From: Halorientalis pallida
GTDB taxonomy: Archaea; Halobacteriota; Halobacteria; Halobacteriales; Haloarculaceae
Length of the DNA: 64,000 nucleotides
Direction of reading: 5' to 3'
Assembly (NCBI RefSeq): GCF_004118325.1
Contig: NZ_RDFA01000009.1
Span: 1 to 64,000, forward strand
The translations under genes were made by a program, and so were the position numbers. The notes beneath the pieces are model-generated. The model ran no database searches and had not been told where the DNA came from. It worked only from the letters and a program-made list of their open reading frames with translations. Of this stretch, positions 17,913 to 28,199 are shown in pieces. Position 1 is the stretch's first letter. Every line of letters begins with the position of its first letter.

Positions 17913-17977
17913 TACTGGCCCTGGTGTCGACGACCCGGATATCTCTTCGGGCCGTATCGCCAGCCGTGCCGACTCCC

Positions 17978-19597
17978 TCACCGGTTCCGGCCGAGTTCCT
18001 CGTGGCTGGTCACCCAGTCCGAAGCCGAGATGGCCGAGGCCAGCGACAGCTCGCCGGCGAGGACGACGCCGGCGGCGATCTCGGCGAACTTGTTGACGTT
18101 GCCCGCGCCGTCACAGTCCAGCATCTGCAGGGCCTCGTCCTGGGTCGGCAGGCCCGTCCCACCGCCGTAGGTCGCGACGATGAGTGACGGAATCGTGACC
18201 GAGACGTGGACGGAGTCGTCGTCGAGCAGCGTGGCGTTGACCAGTGCCGCCGAGGATTCGGCGACGTTGGCCTCGTCCTGCCCAGTGGCGACGAAAAGCG
18301 CCGCGAGTCCGTTGGCCGGGTGGGCACCGTTGGTGTTCGCGCCCGCCAGCATCGAACCGAGGTTGGCCACGTCGCCGTGGTGGACCAGACTCTCCGGGTC
18401 GGCCCCGAGGTGGTGCGTGAACACCTCTTCGGGGATGGTGGCCTCGGCGGTCACGCGCTTCCCGCGGGTCATCATGTCGTTGACCCGGGAGTGTTTCTTG
18501 TCGGTGGCGAAGTTACCCTCCAGGTAGAAGTTCTCGACGTAGCCGGGGAACTCGCCGAGGATCCAGTTACAGGCGGCGAAAGTGGCCTTCCCGACCATGT
18601 TCTGCCCGGCGGCGTCGCCGGTCTCGAAGTCGAAGCGGAGGAAGGCGAGGTTGTTGGTGAGGTAGTCCTCGATTTCGACCAGTTCCGCGACGCTGGAAGT
18701 CTCCTCGGCCTTCTCCTCGACGGTGTCGTAGTGATCGAACACCCAGTCCCGGAAGTCCCGGGCGCTGCGGGCGTCCTCGAAGACGAAGACCGGTGCGCGG
18801 TTCATCCGGTCGTCGACGACGGTTGCTTTGACGCCGCCGCTGAGGTTGAGCGCATTCATGCCGCGGCTGTAGGAGGCGACGAGCGTGCCCTCGGTCGTGG
18901 CCAGCGGGATCGGGTACTCGCCGTCGGCGTGTTCGCCGTTCACTTTGAGTGGCCCCGCGAGCCCGATCGGCATCTGGGCGACGCCGACGAAGTTTTCGAT
19001 GTTGCCCGCCAGTTCCTGGGGGTCGACGGAGTAACTGCTGATGTGTTCGAGGTCCGCGTCGGTGCGTTCGGCGAGGTACTCGTGGCGCTCGTCGATGGCG
19101 GCCTCGCTGTAGTTGTCGGCTTCGTCCCGAGGGACACTTGGAACCGCCTCCTCGTCGCGGATGGTGTCGGTGACCGACAGCGACAGCGACCCGAAGGGAT
19201 GAGCCAGGAAGTCGATCCCGATGTCGTGGTCGCCGGTCGGGAGTTCCAGTCCCGCGACGGTGACGTACACCGTCCGCCCGACCGGGAACCCCAGCGGATC
19301 GTCCTCGTCGACCTCGGCGAGCGCGTAGGTCTCACCCTCCGAGGTTTCGAGGGTCACGTCGCTGGGCATGACCTCGTCGCCGTTGATCTCCAGACGGTCG
19401 AGGCCGCCGAACTCCGCGTCCTGCAACCTGTTTTTCACCTCGAAGCGAACGCCGTCGTCGGTGTTCGCGAGACTCCCGTACGTGTACAGTCGCTTCAGCA
19501 CCTTCTCGGGCACGTCGAGCGAGACGACGCCGTTCCCGCCGACGAGGTTCGCGTAGAGCCTGTTCAGTATGCCGGTGTCTGGCTTCGGCACGACCAT
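17978..19597 (-). CDS. hmgA: HMG-CoA reductase with an extra N-terminal domain
   Basis: The C-terminal ~400 residues are a class I HMG-CoA reductase, the NADPH enzyme that makes mevalonate for archaeal isoprenoid lipids. Visible motifs are the substrate loop ENFVGVAQMPIG, the catalytic lysine NFATDKKHSRVN, the glycine-rich TYGGGTGLPTQ, the GELSLASAI helix, and the terminal VTSHEE with the likely catalytic His. About 140 residues precede it, starting MVVPKPDTGILNRLYANL, with a beta-rich segment (YGSLANTDDGVRFEVKNRL, PTGDHDIGIDFLAHPFG) absent from ordinary ~400-residue archaeal enzymes. It faintly resembles DUF6379/C-glycoside deglycosidase beta-subunit sandwiches. The whole frame is open from the ATG at 19597. 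Confidence 0.95.
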   Translation of the reverse strand: MVVPKPDTGILNRLYANLVGGNGVVSLDVPEKVLKRLYTYGSLANTDDGVRFEVKNRLQDAEFGGLDRLEINGDEVMPSDVTLETSEGETYALAEVDEDDPLGFPVGRTVYVTVAGLELPTGDHDIGIDFLAHPFGSLSLSVTDTIRDEEAVPSVPRDEADNYSEAAIDERHEYLAERTDADLEHISSYSVDPQELAGNIENFVGVAQMPIGLAGPLKVNGEHADGEYPIPLATTEGTLVASYSRGMNALNLSGGVKATVVDDRMNRAPVFVFEDARSARDFRDWVFDHYDTVEEKAEETSSVAELVEIEDYLTNNLAFLRFDFETGDAAGQNMVGKATFAACNWILGEFPGYVENFYLEGNFATDKKHSRVNDMMTRGKRVTAEATIPEEVFTHHLGADPESLVHHGDVANLGSMLAGANTNGAHPANGLAALFVATGQDEANVAESSAALVNATLLDDDSVHVSVTIPSLIVATYGGGTGLPTQDEALQMLDCDGAGNVNKFAEIAAGVVLAGELSLASAISASDWVTSHEELGRNR

Positions 19598-19620
19598 CGT
19601 ATCCGTTTCTTACCAAAAAA

Positions 19621-19630
19621 TAGAATTAAA
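19621..19630 (-). promoter_or_regulatory. Probable TATA box of the HMG-CoA reductase gene
   Basis: An unusually AT-rich stretch (about 19610-19635) lies upstream of the ATG at 19597. The element TTTAATTCTA on the minus strand is centred about 28 nt before the start codon. It supports initiation at 19597, and therefore that the extra N-terminal domain is translated. Confidence 0.5.
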
Positions 19631-19663
19631 ATTTTCCATCTCTCTCAAGAATAGCCGAAGATA

Positions 19664-19678
19664 TAACACCTAGTGTTA
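19664..19678. promoter_or_regulatory. Inverted repeat upstream of the HMG-CoA reductase promoter
   Basis: TAACAC-CTA-GTGTTA is a perfect 6-bp inverted repeat around a 3-bp centre. It lies about 35-50 nt upstream of the presumed TATA box of the HMG-CoA reductase gene and about 105 bp beyond the stop of orc1. Its position fits an activator or repressor site, but no regulator can be named. Confidence 0.35.
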
Positions 19679-19782
19679 ATATACCCGAACACGTCCGGTC
19701 GTCCTTGATACCTCTCCGCTGGCCGGTGGCGTCGCTGGTCGATGTCGTCGAGTCGAGACACGTCGACGTGGGACCGTGACCG

Positions 19783-20919
19783 TCAGGTTTCCAGTCGATC
19801 CAGCACGGCGTCGGCGTCGTAGTTCAGCGTCAACTCCCGCGAGCGGCCGCGGCCGTCGACGTCGGTGTAGGTGGCGTCGATGATCCCGAGCTGGTCGAGC
19901 TTGTTGATGATCTCCGAGTAGCGGGTGTAGCCCAGGTCGGTCCGCTCGTGGAAGGTCTCGTAGACTTCGCCGGCCTGCTCGCCGGAGTGTTCGGCGATCA
20001 CCGCGACGAGGGCTGCCTCGCTGTCCGAGAGGCCACGGAGCGCCCGCGAGAGGTGGACGAACTTCGATTTGTCGTAGGCCTCCTCGACGTCCTCGACGCT
20101 GACCTCCTTGGAGGCGCGCATCTCGGCGTTCAGCCCGGCCCGCCGGAGCAGGTCGATTCCGACCCGCAGGTCGCCGTTGGACTCGGCGGTGAGTTCGGCG
20201 ACCCGATCCAGTACCGTCGGCGAGATCACGCCGTCGTGAAAGCCCCGGTCGACCCGCTCGCTCAGGATGTCGACGATCTCGGCCTCGCCGTACTTCGGGA
20301 AGTACACCTCCTCGGGGCGAAACACCGACTGGACGCGCCCGTCGAGTTCCTCGATCACGTCCAGGTCGAGGTCCGAGGAGATACAGATGACCCCGATCTT
20401 CGCACCGGCGTGTTCCTCGTGGGCACGAAGCAGGGAATAGAGCGTGTCCGAGGCCTCGTTCTCGTAGAAGAGGTAGTTCACGTCGTCCAGCGCGACGACG
20501 AGGACTTCCTCGTCGTCGACCAGCCGGTCGGTCACCTGCTCGAACAGCCGCTTGAACGAGATTCCGGACGAGGGCGGCTCGTAGTCGAAGATACCCTCGA
20601 AGAGTCTGGAGAAGACCGAATAGCGGGTGCCGTTGACCTGGCAGTTGACCCGGACCGCCCGCACGTCGGTCGTCTCGGCGCGTAACTCGGTGTACAGCTT
20701 CTGGACGGCCGTCGTCTTGCCGGTCCCGGGCGGGCCGCGGGCGATGACGTTCAGCGGCCGCGAACCCCGAACTGCCGGCCGGAGCGCGTACTTCAGGCTC
20801 TCCATCTGGGAGGTCCGGTGGTGGAACGTCTCGGGCAGGTAGTCGATCTCGAAGACGTGCTCGTCCCGGAACACCGACTCGTCCCACGAGAGCATCCCCT
20901 CCTCGGGGTCGTCGGTCAT
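19783..20919 (-). CDS. orc1: Orc1/Cdc6 family replication initiator
   Basis: The 378-residue AAA+ protein binds origins and loads the MCM helicase. It has Walker A GPPGTGKTTA, Walker B VVALDDVNYLF, sensor 1 GVICISSDLDL, and the arginine-rich sensor 2 region NGDLRVGIDLLRRAG. It ends in a winged-helix DNA-binding domain (ERTDLGYTRYSEIINKLDQLG, then a GRGRSREL wing). It is shorter than many haloarchaeal Orc1 proteins and lacks a long N-terminal tail. The start is the ATG at 20919 (MTDDPEEGMLSWDESVF). I see no obvious repeated origin box in either flank, so this copy may not sit beside its own origin. Confidence 0.94.
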   Translation of the reverse strand: MTDDPEEGMLSWDESVFRDEHVFEIDYLPETFHHRTSQMESLKYALRPAVRGSRPLNVIARGPPGTGKTTAVQKLYTELRAETTDVRAVRVNCQVNGTRYSVFSRLFEGIFDYEPPSSGISFKRLFEQVTDRLVDDEEVLVVALDDVNYLFYENEASDTLYSLLRAHEEHAGAKIGVICISSDLDLDVIEELDGRVQSVFRPEEVYFPKYGEAEIVDILSERVDRGFHDGVISPTVLDRVAELTAESNGDLRVGIDLLRRAGLNAEMRASKEVSVEDVEEAYDKSKFVHLSRALRGLSDSEAALVAVIAEHSGEQAGEVYETFHERTDLGYTRYSEIINKLDQLGIIDATYTDVDGRGRSRELTLNYDADAVLDRLET

Positions 20920-20963
20920 CACTTTCACCACGCTCCCCACAGGACTTAATTGTTCGCCAGCGC

Positions 20964-22391
20964 TCACGCGCCAGCCACCGGCAACTCGACGACGAACACG
21001 GCCCCGGACTCGCCGTCTGCCCGATCCTCGACCCGGACCGACCCGCCGTAGCCCTCGACGAGGCAGTACACGAGGTACAGGCCGATCCCCGAACCAGGGC
21101 TGTCCAGTCCCTTCTCGCCCTTGCCGAAGATCGTCTCCTTCTGTGCATCGGGGACGCCAGGGCCGTCGTCGGTCACGCGGACACACACTGTGTCACCGTC
21201 GCGCTCGGCCGAAACCGACACCGTCGGCGACGGCCCGTCGTTGTGCTGGACCGCGTTGTTCAGCAGGTTCCGGAACACCGACGGCAGCATCCCGTCCGCC
21301 GCGACCCGGGCGTCGGGCAACTCGCCGTCGACCTCGAAAGTCGCGTCCGGGTAGGACTCGCGGCGCTTCTCCAGTTCCGTCTCCAGCGCGTCGGCGAGGT
21401 CGGTCGGCTCCGGTTCGACCTCTCCGTCTCCGACCACGACGTCGACGTGATCGCGGGCGATCTCGGTGAGTTCCACGACGTGTTCGCTGGCCCGCTCGAT
21501 CCGTTCGAGCGCGTCTCTGTCGTCGTCGTCGACGTGGGCTTCGAGCGCCTCCAGCCACGCCAGCACGACGGTCATGTCGTTGCGGATATCGTGGCGAACG
21601 ACGCGGTTGAGGACCTCCAGTTGCTCGGTCCGTTCGGTCAGCCGTCGCTGGTGTTCGACCCGTTCGGAGACGTCCCGGACCGTCGCGACGACCTTCCGTA
21701 ACTCCCCGCCGAAGCGGACCGCCGAGAGCCTGATGTCGATCACGTCGAAGATGCCCGTCGGCGACTCGACGTCCAGTTGTGTCCGGTCGTCGCCGCTCTC
21801 GACGAACGCCTCGAAGGCCCGCTCGAACTCCGCGACCGGTTCCTCGCCGGCCACGCCATCCTCGGTGAACACTCGTACCGTGTTCCCGATCCACCGCTCC
21901 CGGTCGATGCCAGTCACCGCGGTGATGCGCGGGTTGACGTACTCGATGGTCCCGTCGGTGTCGAAGACGTACACCCCGTCGCTCACGTTCTCGACGATGG
22001 TCTCGTAGAGCGTGGCCTCGCGTTCGGTGTCCTTCCGTTCGGTCACGTCCCGGACCCTGGCACAGACGGCTTCGCCGTCGTCAGACTCGATGATCGAGAG
22101 CGCTACTTCCGTCCAGAAGGGTGTCCCGTCCCTGTGCTGGCTGTACCACTCGATCGTCGTCGGTCCCTCCTCGCGCGCCCGATCGACGAGTTCGTCGGGA
22201 CTCGCCGGCCACTCCCAGCCGTCGGCCGTCACGTCCGACAGCGTCACCTCGTCCACACGATCCGTACTGTAACCCACCAACTCGCAGTACCGCTCGTTGG
22301 CGTCGAGGACGTCCCCGGTGTCGGGGTCGAAGACGACGAGCGCGTCGGCGGCGTGCTCGAAGAGCGACCGGTAATCTACCTCACCCGTCAT
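20964..22391 (-). CDS. PAS-domain sensor histidine kinase
   Basis: The 475-residue soluble kinase has two PAS domains (about 5-120 with FEHAADALVVFDPDTGDVLDAN, and 130-245 with VENVSDGVYVFDTDG). The HisKA helix RVVRHDIRNDMTVVLAWLEAL contains the phosphoacceptor His, and the HATPase carries NLLNNAVQHN, DDGPGVPD, GKGEKGLDSPGSGIGLYL. It has no membrane helix, so it likely senses a cytoplasmic cue such as redox state or a small ligand. No response regulator is adjacent. Its 3' end lies 44 bp from the orc1 start, and both genes are on the minus strand. Confidence 0.92.
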   Translation of the reverse strand: MTGEVDYRSLFEHAADALVVFDPDTGDVLDANERYCELVGYSTDRVDEVTLSDVTADGWEWPASPDELVDRAREEGPTTIEWYSQHRDGTPFWTEVALSIIESDDGEAVCARVRDVTERKDTEREATLYETIVENVSDGVYVFDTDGTIEYVNPRITAVTGIDRERWIGNTVRVFTEDGVAGEEPVAEFERAFEAFVESGDDRTQLDVESPTGIFDVIDIRLSAVRFGGELRKVVATVRDVSERVEHQRRLTERTEQLEVLNRVVRHDIRNDMTVVLAWLEALEAHVDDDDRDALERIERASEHVVELTEIARDHVDVVVGDGEVEPEPTDLADALETELEKRRESYPDATFEVDGELPDARVAADGMLPSVFRNLLNNAVQHNDGPSPTVSVSAERDGDTVCVRVTDDGPGVPDAQKETIFGKGEKGLDSPGSGIGLYLVYCLVEGYGGSVRVEDRADGESGAVFVVELPVAGA

Positions 22392-22605
22392 TCTCCGTAC
22401 GTACGTCGATCCGGCACATGACACTTTTGACGGGGTCGCCGACGGCACCGGGCCCCACTCGTGCCGGCCCGACACCCCCGTTTCGGGTCGAACAACCACT
22501 CGGAGACAGATTCCGTCGACACACCGCCGTTGATAGAGAGTTAATATCGCTACGGCGGAACGATTGCGGCACGAAGCCGCACGTCCGGGGGGACGGAGGG
22601 GATCG

Positions 22606-23037
22606 ATGGACTGGGTACTCGTCGTTTCGGCTATCGCCGTCGGTGCTGGCGTCGGACTGTGTGTGCTCGGTTGTGACCGGGCACTCACGACCGACAGAGC
22701 GACTGCGCTGATTCTCCTCGTTCCGCTGTTCGTCGGGACGGCGAGCGCGGGCGCGGCCGATCAGGTGGGCTCGGTCGCGTGCCAACTCGGCATCGGCGAT
22801 CTCGTCACCTTCGCGCTGGCCGCGCTCGCCGCGTTCCACGTCGTGAAGGGTGCGATCACCGCGACGGTCGCGTTCAACGAACTCGGCTCCCCCCGTGCGG
22901 ACCGACAGCGCCAGGGTCGCCGTGCGATGATCGGCGCGCTTCAGGTCACCGCCGGCGCCTTCTTCCCCGTCGTCGTCGGGACCGTCTTCACCGCCGTCCT
23001 GGATCTCGAACTCGGCGCGTGTATTCACCTGGTCTGA
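22606..23037 (+). CDS. Four-helix membrane protein of unknown function
   Basis: The 143-residue protein has four predicted membrane helices (about 4-24, 34-52, 64-86, 108-128). A short polar loop with basic residues (GSPRADRQRQGRRA) precedes the last helix. I do not recognise a family motif. Several conserved-looking cysteines (C19, C23, C59) lie at helix ends. It is divergent from the PAS kinase. Confidence 0.7.
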   Translation: MDWVLVVSAIAVGAGVGLCVLGCDRALTTDRATALILLVPLFVGTASAGAADQVGSVACQLGIGDLVTFALAALAAFHVVKGAITATVAFNELGSPRADRQRQGRRAMIGALQVTAGAFFPVVVGTVFTAVLDLELGACIHLV

Positions 23038-23130
23038 TCCGTTCGCGTGTCCGGCGGTGTTCCCTGCGTCGCCGACACGTAGCGCCGGCTGCACGAGGGC
23101 TCCTCGATCCCTCGCCGGTCACACCGCCAG

Positions 23131-25155
23131 CTACCCGAACTTGGTCAGCAACCGCTCGTAGAACGCCTTCGACCGTTCGTCCCCGTCCTCGGCCAGTTTC
23201 TCCACGATCAACTCCGGCGTCGAGCGCGCCAACTCCCCCTTGACCGGCGACCGATTTACCCGAAGCTCCCCGTCTTCGAGCCCGACGGCCTGAATCCCGT
23301 CGACCTGGACGTCGAAGTCGGCGGCCGCCCGGATCTCCCGGGCAAGATGGGAGACGAACACTGCCGTCGCGCCCCGCTCGTCCAGCGCTTCGAGGATACC
23401 CGCCATGATCTTGGCGCTCGCGCCCGGTTCGGTGATCGACTCCAGTTCGTCCACCAGCACGAGTTTTCGCGCTGAGGCAGGCGTCTCGCCGTCGCCCTCC
23501 TCGCCCACGCCCGTCACCAGGCCGCCGAACTCCCGGAGCGTGGACTCGAAGGCCCCCGCGTCGAGGGTTCCCTGTGTCTTGGCGTGGTAGTGTAGTTCGG
23601 CGAGCCGCTCGACGCGGGCCGCCTCCGCCGGCACCGGCAACCCCATGTGCGCGAGGAGGACGAGCAGCGCCACGAGATCCAGCGTCGAGGTCTTCCCACC
23701 GCTGTTGACGCCGGACAACAGCGTCACGCCGTCGACACCGTAGTCCACCGGCTCGACGGCCTCGAACGGCACGTCCAGCAACGGCGAGCGCCCCCCCTCG
23801 ATCTCGAAGCCCGGGGCTTCGTCGGCACTCGTCAGCGTCGGCATCGTGCAGTCGAAATCGCGGGCGAATCGCGCGACCGCCAGCTCCACGTCGAGATCGA
23901 GCGCGGCGTCGACCAGTTCCTCGGCGGCCGGGCGCGCGTCGGCCAGTTCGCCCGCCAGTTCCCGTTTGCGCCGGGTCGCCCGCCGGTCCCGGGCCGCGGT
24001 CAACTCCTCGCGGAGGCGGGAGACGACGGACTCGTCGCGCTCGACGGGAAACGTGGGTTCGTCCGGGAACGTCCGACGAGCGATGCTCTCGGTGTCGCGC
24101 AACTGCAGTGCGTCCACGAGGTGGTCGCGGGCCGCCGCCACGGCGTCGGCGTACTCGTCGGCCAGTTCCCGGCCCAAAAGCGAGTCCACGCCCGCGCCGC
24201 GTTCGACCAGCGTGAGCAGGTCCGCACCCTCGATGGTCACGTCCCGCTCCTCGATAGCCTCGCGGAGCCGGTCGTTGGCCACGGACTCGGCGGTCGAGAC
24301 CGCGGCGTCCAGGTCGTCGACGGCCGTCGTCAGCCGGTCGAGTTCCTCGTCGCCCCGGACCTGCCCGTCGTCGTCGAGCTGGTCGAGCGAACTCTCCAGC
24401 GCGGACAGATCGCAGTCGACCTCGATACCCGCCCGCTGGGCGACCTCGGTGGCCGCTCGCAGGCTATCGCGGTTGCGTGCGAAGAAGGTCAGCACCCGCT
24501 CGGGGACGACCTCGGCCGGGTTCTCCAGCGCCGACGGCTCGACGCGCACGTCGCCGTCCACTTCGACGCCCGTGAAATCTTCGTCGAGCGCGACCACGGT
24601 GGCGTAGCCTCGCGCGAGTTCCGAGAGCTTCCGGGCGTCGTCGACGAGTTCGACGCTGACCTCCGGGATCGCTTCCTGGGCCCGGGCGTAGGTCTCGGCG
24701 TCACCGGTCGCGAGACAGCGGTCGCGAATCCGCACGTCACCGGGCGCGTCGAGCGGTTCTACGTCCGCGAGTGCGTCCCGGACCGCCGGATCGGGGTCGC
24801 GGTCCATGGCCGCCGTCGCGAACTCGCGAACCTCCTCGATCCGGGACTCGGTAGCGCTGGGGTAGATCGTCTCCAGTCGTCGGGCGGCGTAGTCGGTGAC
24901 CGTCCGCTCCTGGAACAAGGCGAGCGCTTCGCGGTAGAGTTCGTTCGCGCGGTCGGTCCCGAGGAAGCCGCCGGGATCGTCGTGGTCGCGCCTGATCGCA
25001 CCGCGAGCGATCCGGGCCGCTCGCCCCTCGCTGATGCCGGGTGCGCGGGCGATGGCGGCCACGTCCCCGTCCCGGAGCGCACGCTCGGGATCGTCGAGCT
25101 CGGCCAGTCGCTCGGCCGTCTTCGCGCCGACCCCGGGAATCGCTTCCAGGTCCAT
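23131..25155 (-). CDS. MutS-like ATPase with N-terminal helix-hairpin-helix
   Basis: The 674-residue protein starts with a helix-hairpin-helix pair (LEAIPGVGAKTAERLAEL and IARAPGISEGRAARIARGA) for non-specific DNA binding. A long lever-like helical core follows, then a C-terminal MutS-family ABC ATPase with Walker A GVNSGGKTST near residue 480, LVLVDELESIT as Walker B, and AVFVSHLAREI. There is no mismatch-recognition domain I and no Smr nuclease domain. This resembles archaeal MutS5/MutS2-type proteins rather than repair MutS. It may act in recombination or on branched DNA, but the role is unproven. It lies 61 bp downstream of the MinD-like gene on the same strand. Confidence 0.87.
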   Translation of the reverse strand: MDLEAIPGVGAKTAERLAELDDPERALRDGDVAAIARAPGISEGRAARIARGAIRRDHDDPGGFLGTDRANELYREALALFQERTVTDYAARRLETIYPSATESRIEEVREFATAAMDRDPDPAVRDALADVEPLDAPGDVRIRDRCLATGDAETYARAQEAIPEVSVELVDDARKLSELARGYATVVALDEDFTGVEVDGDVRVEPSALENPAEVVPERVLTFFARNRDSLRAATEVAQRAGIEVDCDLSALESSLDQLDDDGQVRGDEELDRLTTAVDDLDAAVSTAESVANDRLREAIEERDVTIEGADLLTLVERGAGVDSLLGRELADEYADAVAAARDHLVDALQLRDTESIARRTFPDEPTFPVERDESVVSRLREELTAARDRRATRRKRELAGELADARPAAEELVDAALDLDVELAVARFARDFDCTMPTLTSADEAPGFEIEGGRSPLLDVPFEAVEPVDYGVDGVTLLSGVNSGGKTSTLDLVALLVLLAHMGLPVPAEAARVERLAELHYHAKTQGTLDAGAFESTLREFGGLVTGVGEEGDGETPASARKLVLVDELESITEPGASAKIMAGILEALDERGATAVFVSHLAREIRAAADFDVQVDGIQAVGLEDGELRVNRSPVKGELARSTPELIVEKLAEDGDERSKAFYERLLTKFG

Positions 25156-25216
25156 CGACCCGTCCTACCGAACCCGAGGGCAAAAGCGTTCCCGGGTCGG
25201 CACGACGGGCCCGCGC

Positions 25217-26461
<1,245 letters not shown>

Positions 26462-26486
26462 CGTTCGTTGCACCACTCTCCTCGCT

Positions 26487-26495
26487 GATATAACC
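26487..26495 (-). promoter_or_regulatory. Probable TATA box of the MinD-like gene
   Basis: GGTTATATC on the minus strand is centred 30 nt upstream of the ATG at 26461. A second AT-rich element, GTTTAAATAAT at 26516-26526, lies in the same divergent region and may serve larE or its longer leader. Confidence 0.45.
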
Positions 26496-26585
26496 GGTGC
26501 CGTCACTAGCCGGCAGTTTAAATAATTCCGCCGTCGCTGGGCGTGAGACAACGGGCTTTTGCGACGGGACGGCGAAGCCGGGGCC

Positions 26586-27479
26586 ATGGCAGCCGAGGAC
26601 ACCAGTGTCGACGCGGACGCGGTTTCGGACAAGATCGCGGCCGTTCGCGACGACCTGGCCGAGATGGACGGCGTGTTGATCGCCTTCTCCGGTGGCGTCG
26701 ATTCGAGCGTCGTCGCCGCCCTCGCCCACGACGCGCTGGGCGACGACGCTGTCGCCTGCACCGCCAAGAGCGAGACGCTCCCCGCCGAGGAACTGGACGA
26801 CGCTCGCCGGGTGACCGACGAGATCGGCATCCGCCACGAGATCGTCGAGTTCTCGGAACTCACCAGCGACGAGTTCGTCGCCAACGGCGAGGACCGCTGT
26901 TACCACTGCCGGTCGATGCGGCTCTCGGCGATGTACGACCACGCCCGCGAACTCGACATCGGCGTCGTCTGTGACGGCACCAACGCCTCCGACACCGGCG
27001 AGGGGCACCGCCCCGGCCTCCGTGCCGTCGAGGAACTCGACGCCTACTCCCCGCTGCTGGAACACGGCATCACCAAGCCCGAAGTCCGAGAGATCGCCCG
27101 ACAGTACGATCTCTCGGTCGCCGACAAGCCCTCGATGGCCTGCCTCTCCTCCCGGATTCCCACGGGTCTGGAGGTCACCGAGGATCGACTCTCCCGCATC
27201 GAGAAGGCCGAACGCCTCCTGCGGACCTGGGGCTTCGAGCAGTTCCGGGTGCGCGACCACGACGACCTCGCCCGCATCGAGGTCGCCGAGGACGAACTCG
27301 ACGTAGCCCTCGATCCGGACTTCGTGCGGGCTGCTCGCGACCACATCGGCGACCTCGGGTTCGACCACGTGACGCTCGACCTCCACGGGTACCGGACCGG
27401 CAGTGTCAGTCCCGACGACGAGGACGACGAACCGCTTGTCGAGGACGTGTTCAGTACGGAGTATCCGACTGGTGAGTGA
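26586..27479 (+). CDS. larE: LarE, ATP-dependent sacrificial sulfur transferase
   Basis: The 297-residue PP-loop enzyme has the ATP-binding loop AFSGGVDSSVVAAL, the GEDRCYHCRS segment, CDGTNASDTGEGHRPGL, and the PSMACLSSRIPTG loop. The cysteine in that last loop corresponds to the sacrificial cysteine of LarE. LarE donates sulfur from its own cysteine to the dicarboxylated pyridinium precursor of the nickel-pincer cofactor. CxxC-type relatives use a persulfide or [4Fe-4S] instead. The CYHC pair here is worth noting in that light. LarB is encoded at 12756-13517. Confidence 0.93.
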   Translation: MAAEDTSVDADAVSDKIAAVRDDLAEMDGVLIAFSGGVDSSVVAALAHDALGDDAVACTAKSETLPAEELDDARRVTDEIGIRHEIVEFSELTSDEFVANGEDRCYHCRSMRLSAMYDHARELDIGVVCDGTNASDTGEGHRPGLRAVEELDAYSPLLEHGITKPEVREIARQYDLSVADKPSMACLSSRIPTGLEVTEDRLSRIEKAERLLRTWGFEQFRVRDHDDLARIEVAEDELDVALDPDFVRAARDHIGDLGFDHVTLDLHGYRTGSVSPDDEDDEPLVEDVFSTEYPTGE

Positions 27480-27517
27480 GCGGCGGTGCGGCCGGTGGTC
27501 CGCCCCGCGCTCGCCGC

Positions 27518-28156
27518 TCACTCCACCAGCTCGACCTCCTGATACGCCGTCTCGTTCTCCCGCAGAATCTCGGTCTCGCCGGTTTCGTGATCGTGTTCGA
27601 GTTCGTTGACGGCGCAGTTGCCCTGTGAGAAGTTCGTCAGCGCCGTCGGCAGGTCCATCTCGCGCAGGTGTGCCAGCAGGACGTAGATCGGCCCGCCGTG
27701 GGTCACCACGAGTACTTCCCCGTCCGGGTCGGCCTCCTCCAGCAGGTCGTCCCACGCCGTGAGGACGCGTTCGCGGGCCTCCAGCAGGCTCTCGCCCCCT
27801 TCGGGGGTGTTTTCCAGGCCGACCATGCCGACGGAGGCCCGGTGTTCGGGAAACTCGCTGAACACCTGTTCGTAGGTCAGGCCCTGGAACGCGCCGAAGG
27901 ACCGCTCGCGCCACCCCTCGGTGAACTCGGGTTCGGGGAACTCCCCCGCAGAACGGAGGTGGGCGGTGGTCTCGCGGGTGCGCCGGAGATCGGAGGCGAG
28001 GATGGCATCGAGGTCGTAGGTGTCGTCGAGGTGGCGGCCGACGGCGCGGCCCTGGCGGCGGCCCCGTTCGTTCAGCGGTGAGGCCGCCCAGCCCTGGATG
28101 CGGCCCTCGCGGTTCCATTCGGTCTCGCCGTGTCGGACGACCACGACCGTCGTCAT
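27518..28156 (-). CDS. Histidine phosphatase family protein (phosphoglycerate-mutase-like)
   Basis: The 212-residue protein has the RHG motif VVRHGETEWN with the phosphohistidine, RIQGWAASPLNERGRRQG, SDLRRTRETT, GWRERSFGAFQGL, and the second catalytic His in VTHGGPIYVLL. This set is typical of cytoplasmic phosphatases and cofactor-dependent mutases such as GpmB, CobC and RNase H-associated phosphatases. The true substrate is unknown. It is convergent with larE, with 38 bp between their stops. Confidence 0.9.
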   Translation of the reverse strand: MTTVVVVRHGETEWNREGRIQGWAASPLNERGRRQGRAVGRHLDDTYDLDAILASDLRRTRETTAHLRSAGEFPEPEFTEGWRERSFGAFQGLTYEQVFSEFPEHRASVGMVGLENTPEGGESLLEARERVLTAWDDLLEEADPDGEVLVVTHGGPIYVLLAHLREMDLPTALTNFSQGNCAVNELEHDHETGETEILRENETAYQEVELVE

Positions 28157-28199
28157 CGGCTTGCGATTCGACGGGCACCGAAAAGAGTGTACAGGTTTG

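Noticed and set aside
18206-19654. Long open frame opposite the HMG-CoA reductase
   Set aside because: It is a shadow of the reductase gene, whose catalytic motifs are unmistakable.
19598-20963. Replication origin next to orc1
   Set aside because: I see no repeated origin-recognition boxes with G-rich ends in the flanking intergenic stretches. The only inverted repeat is close to the HMG-CoA reductase promoter.
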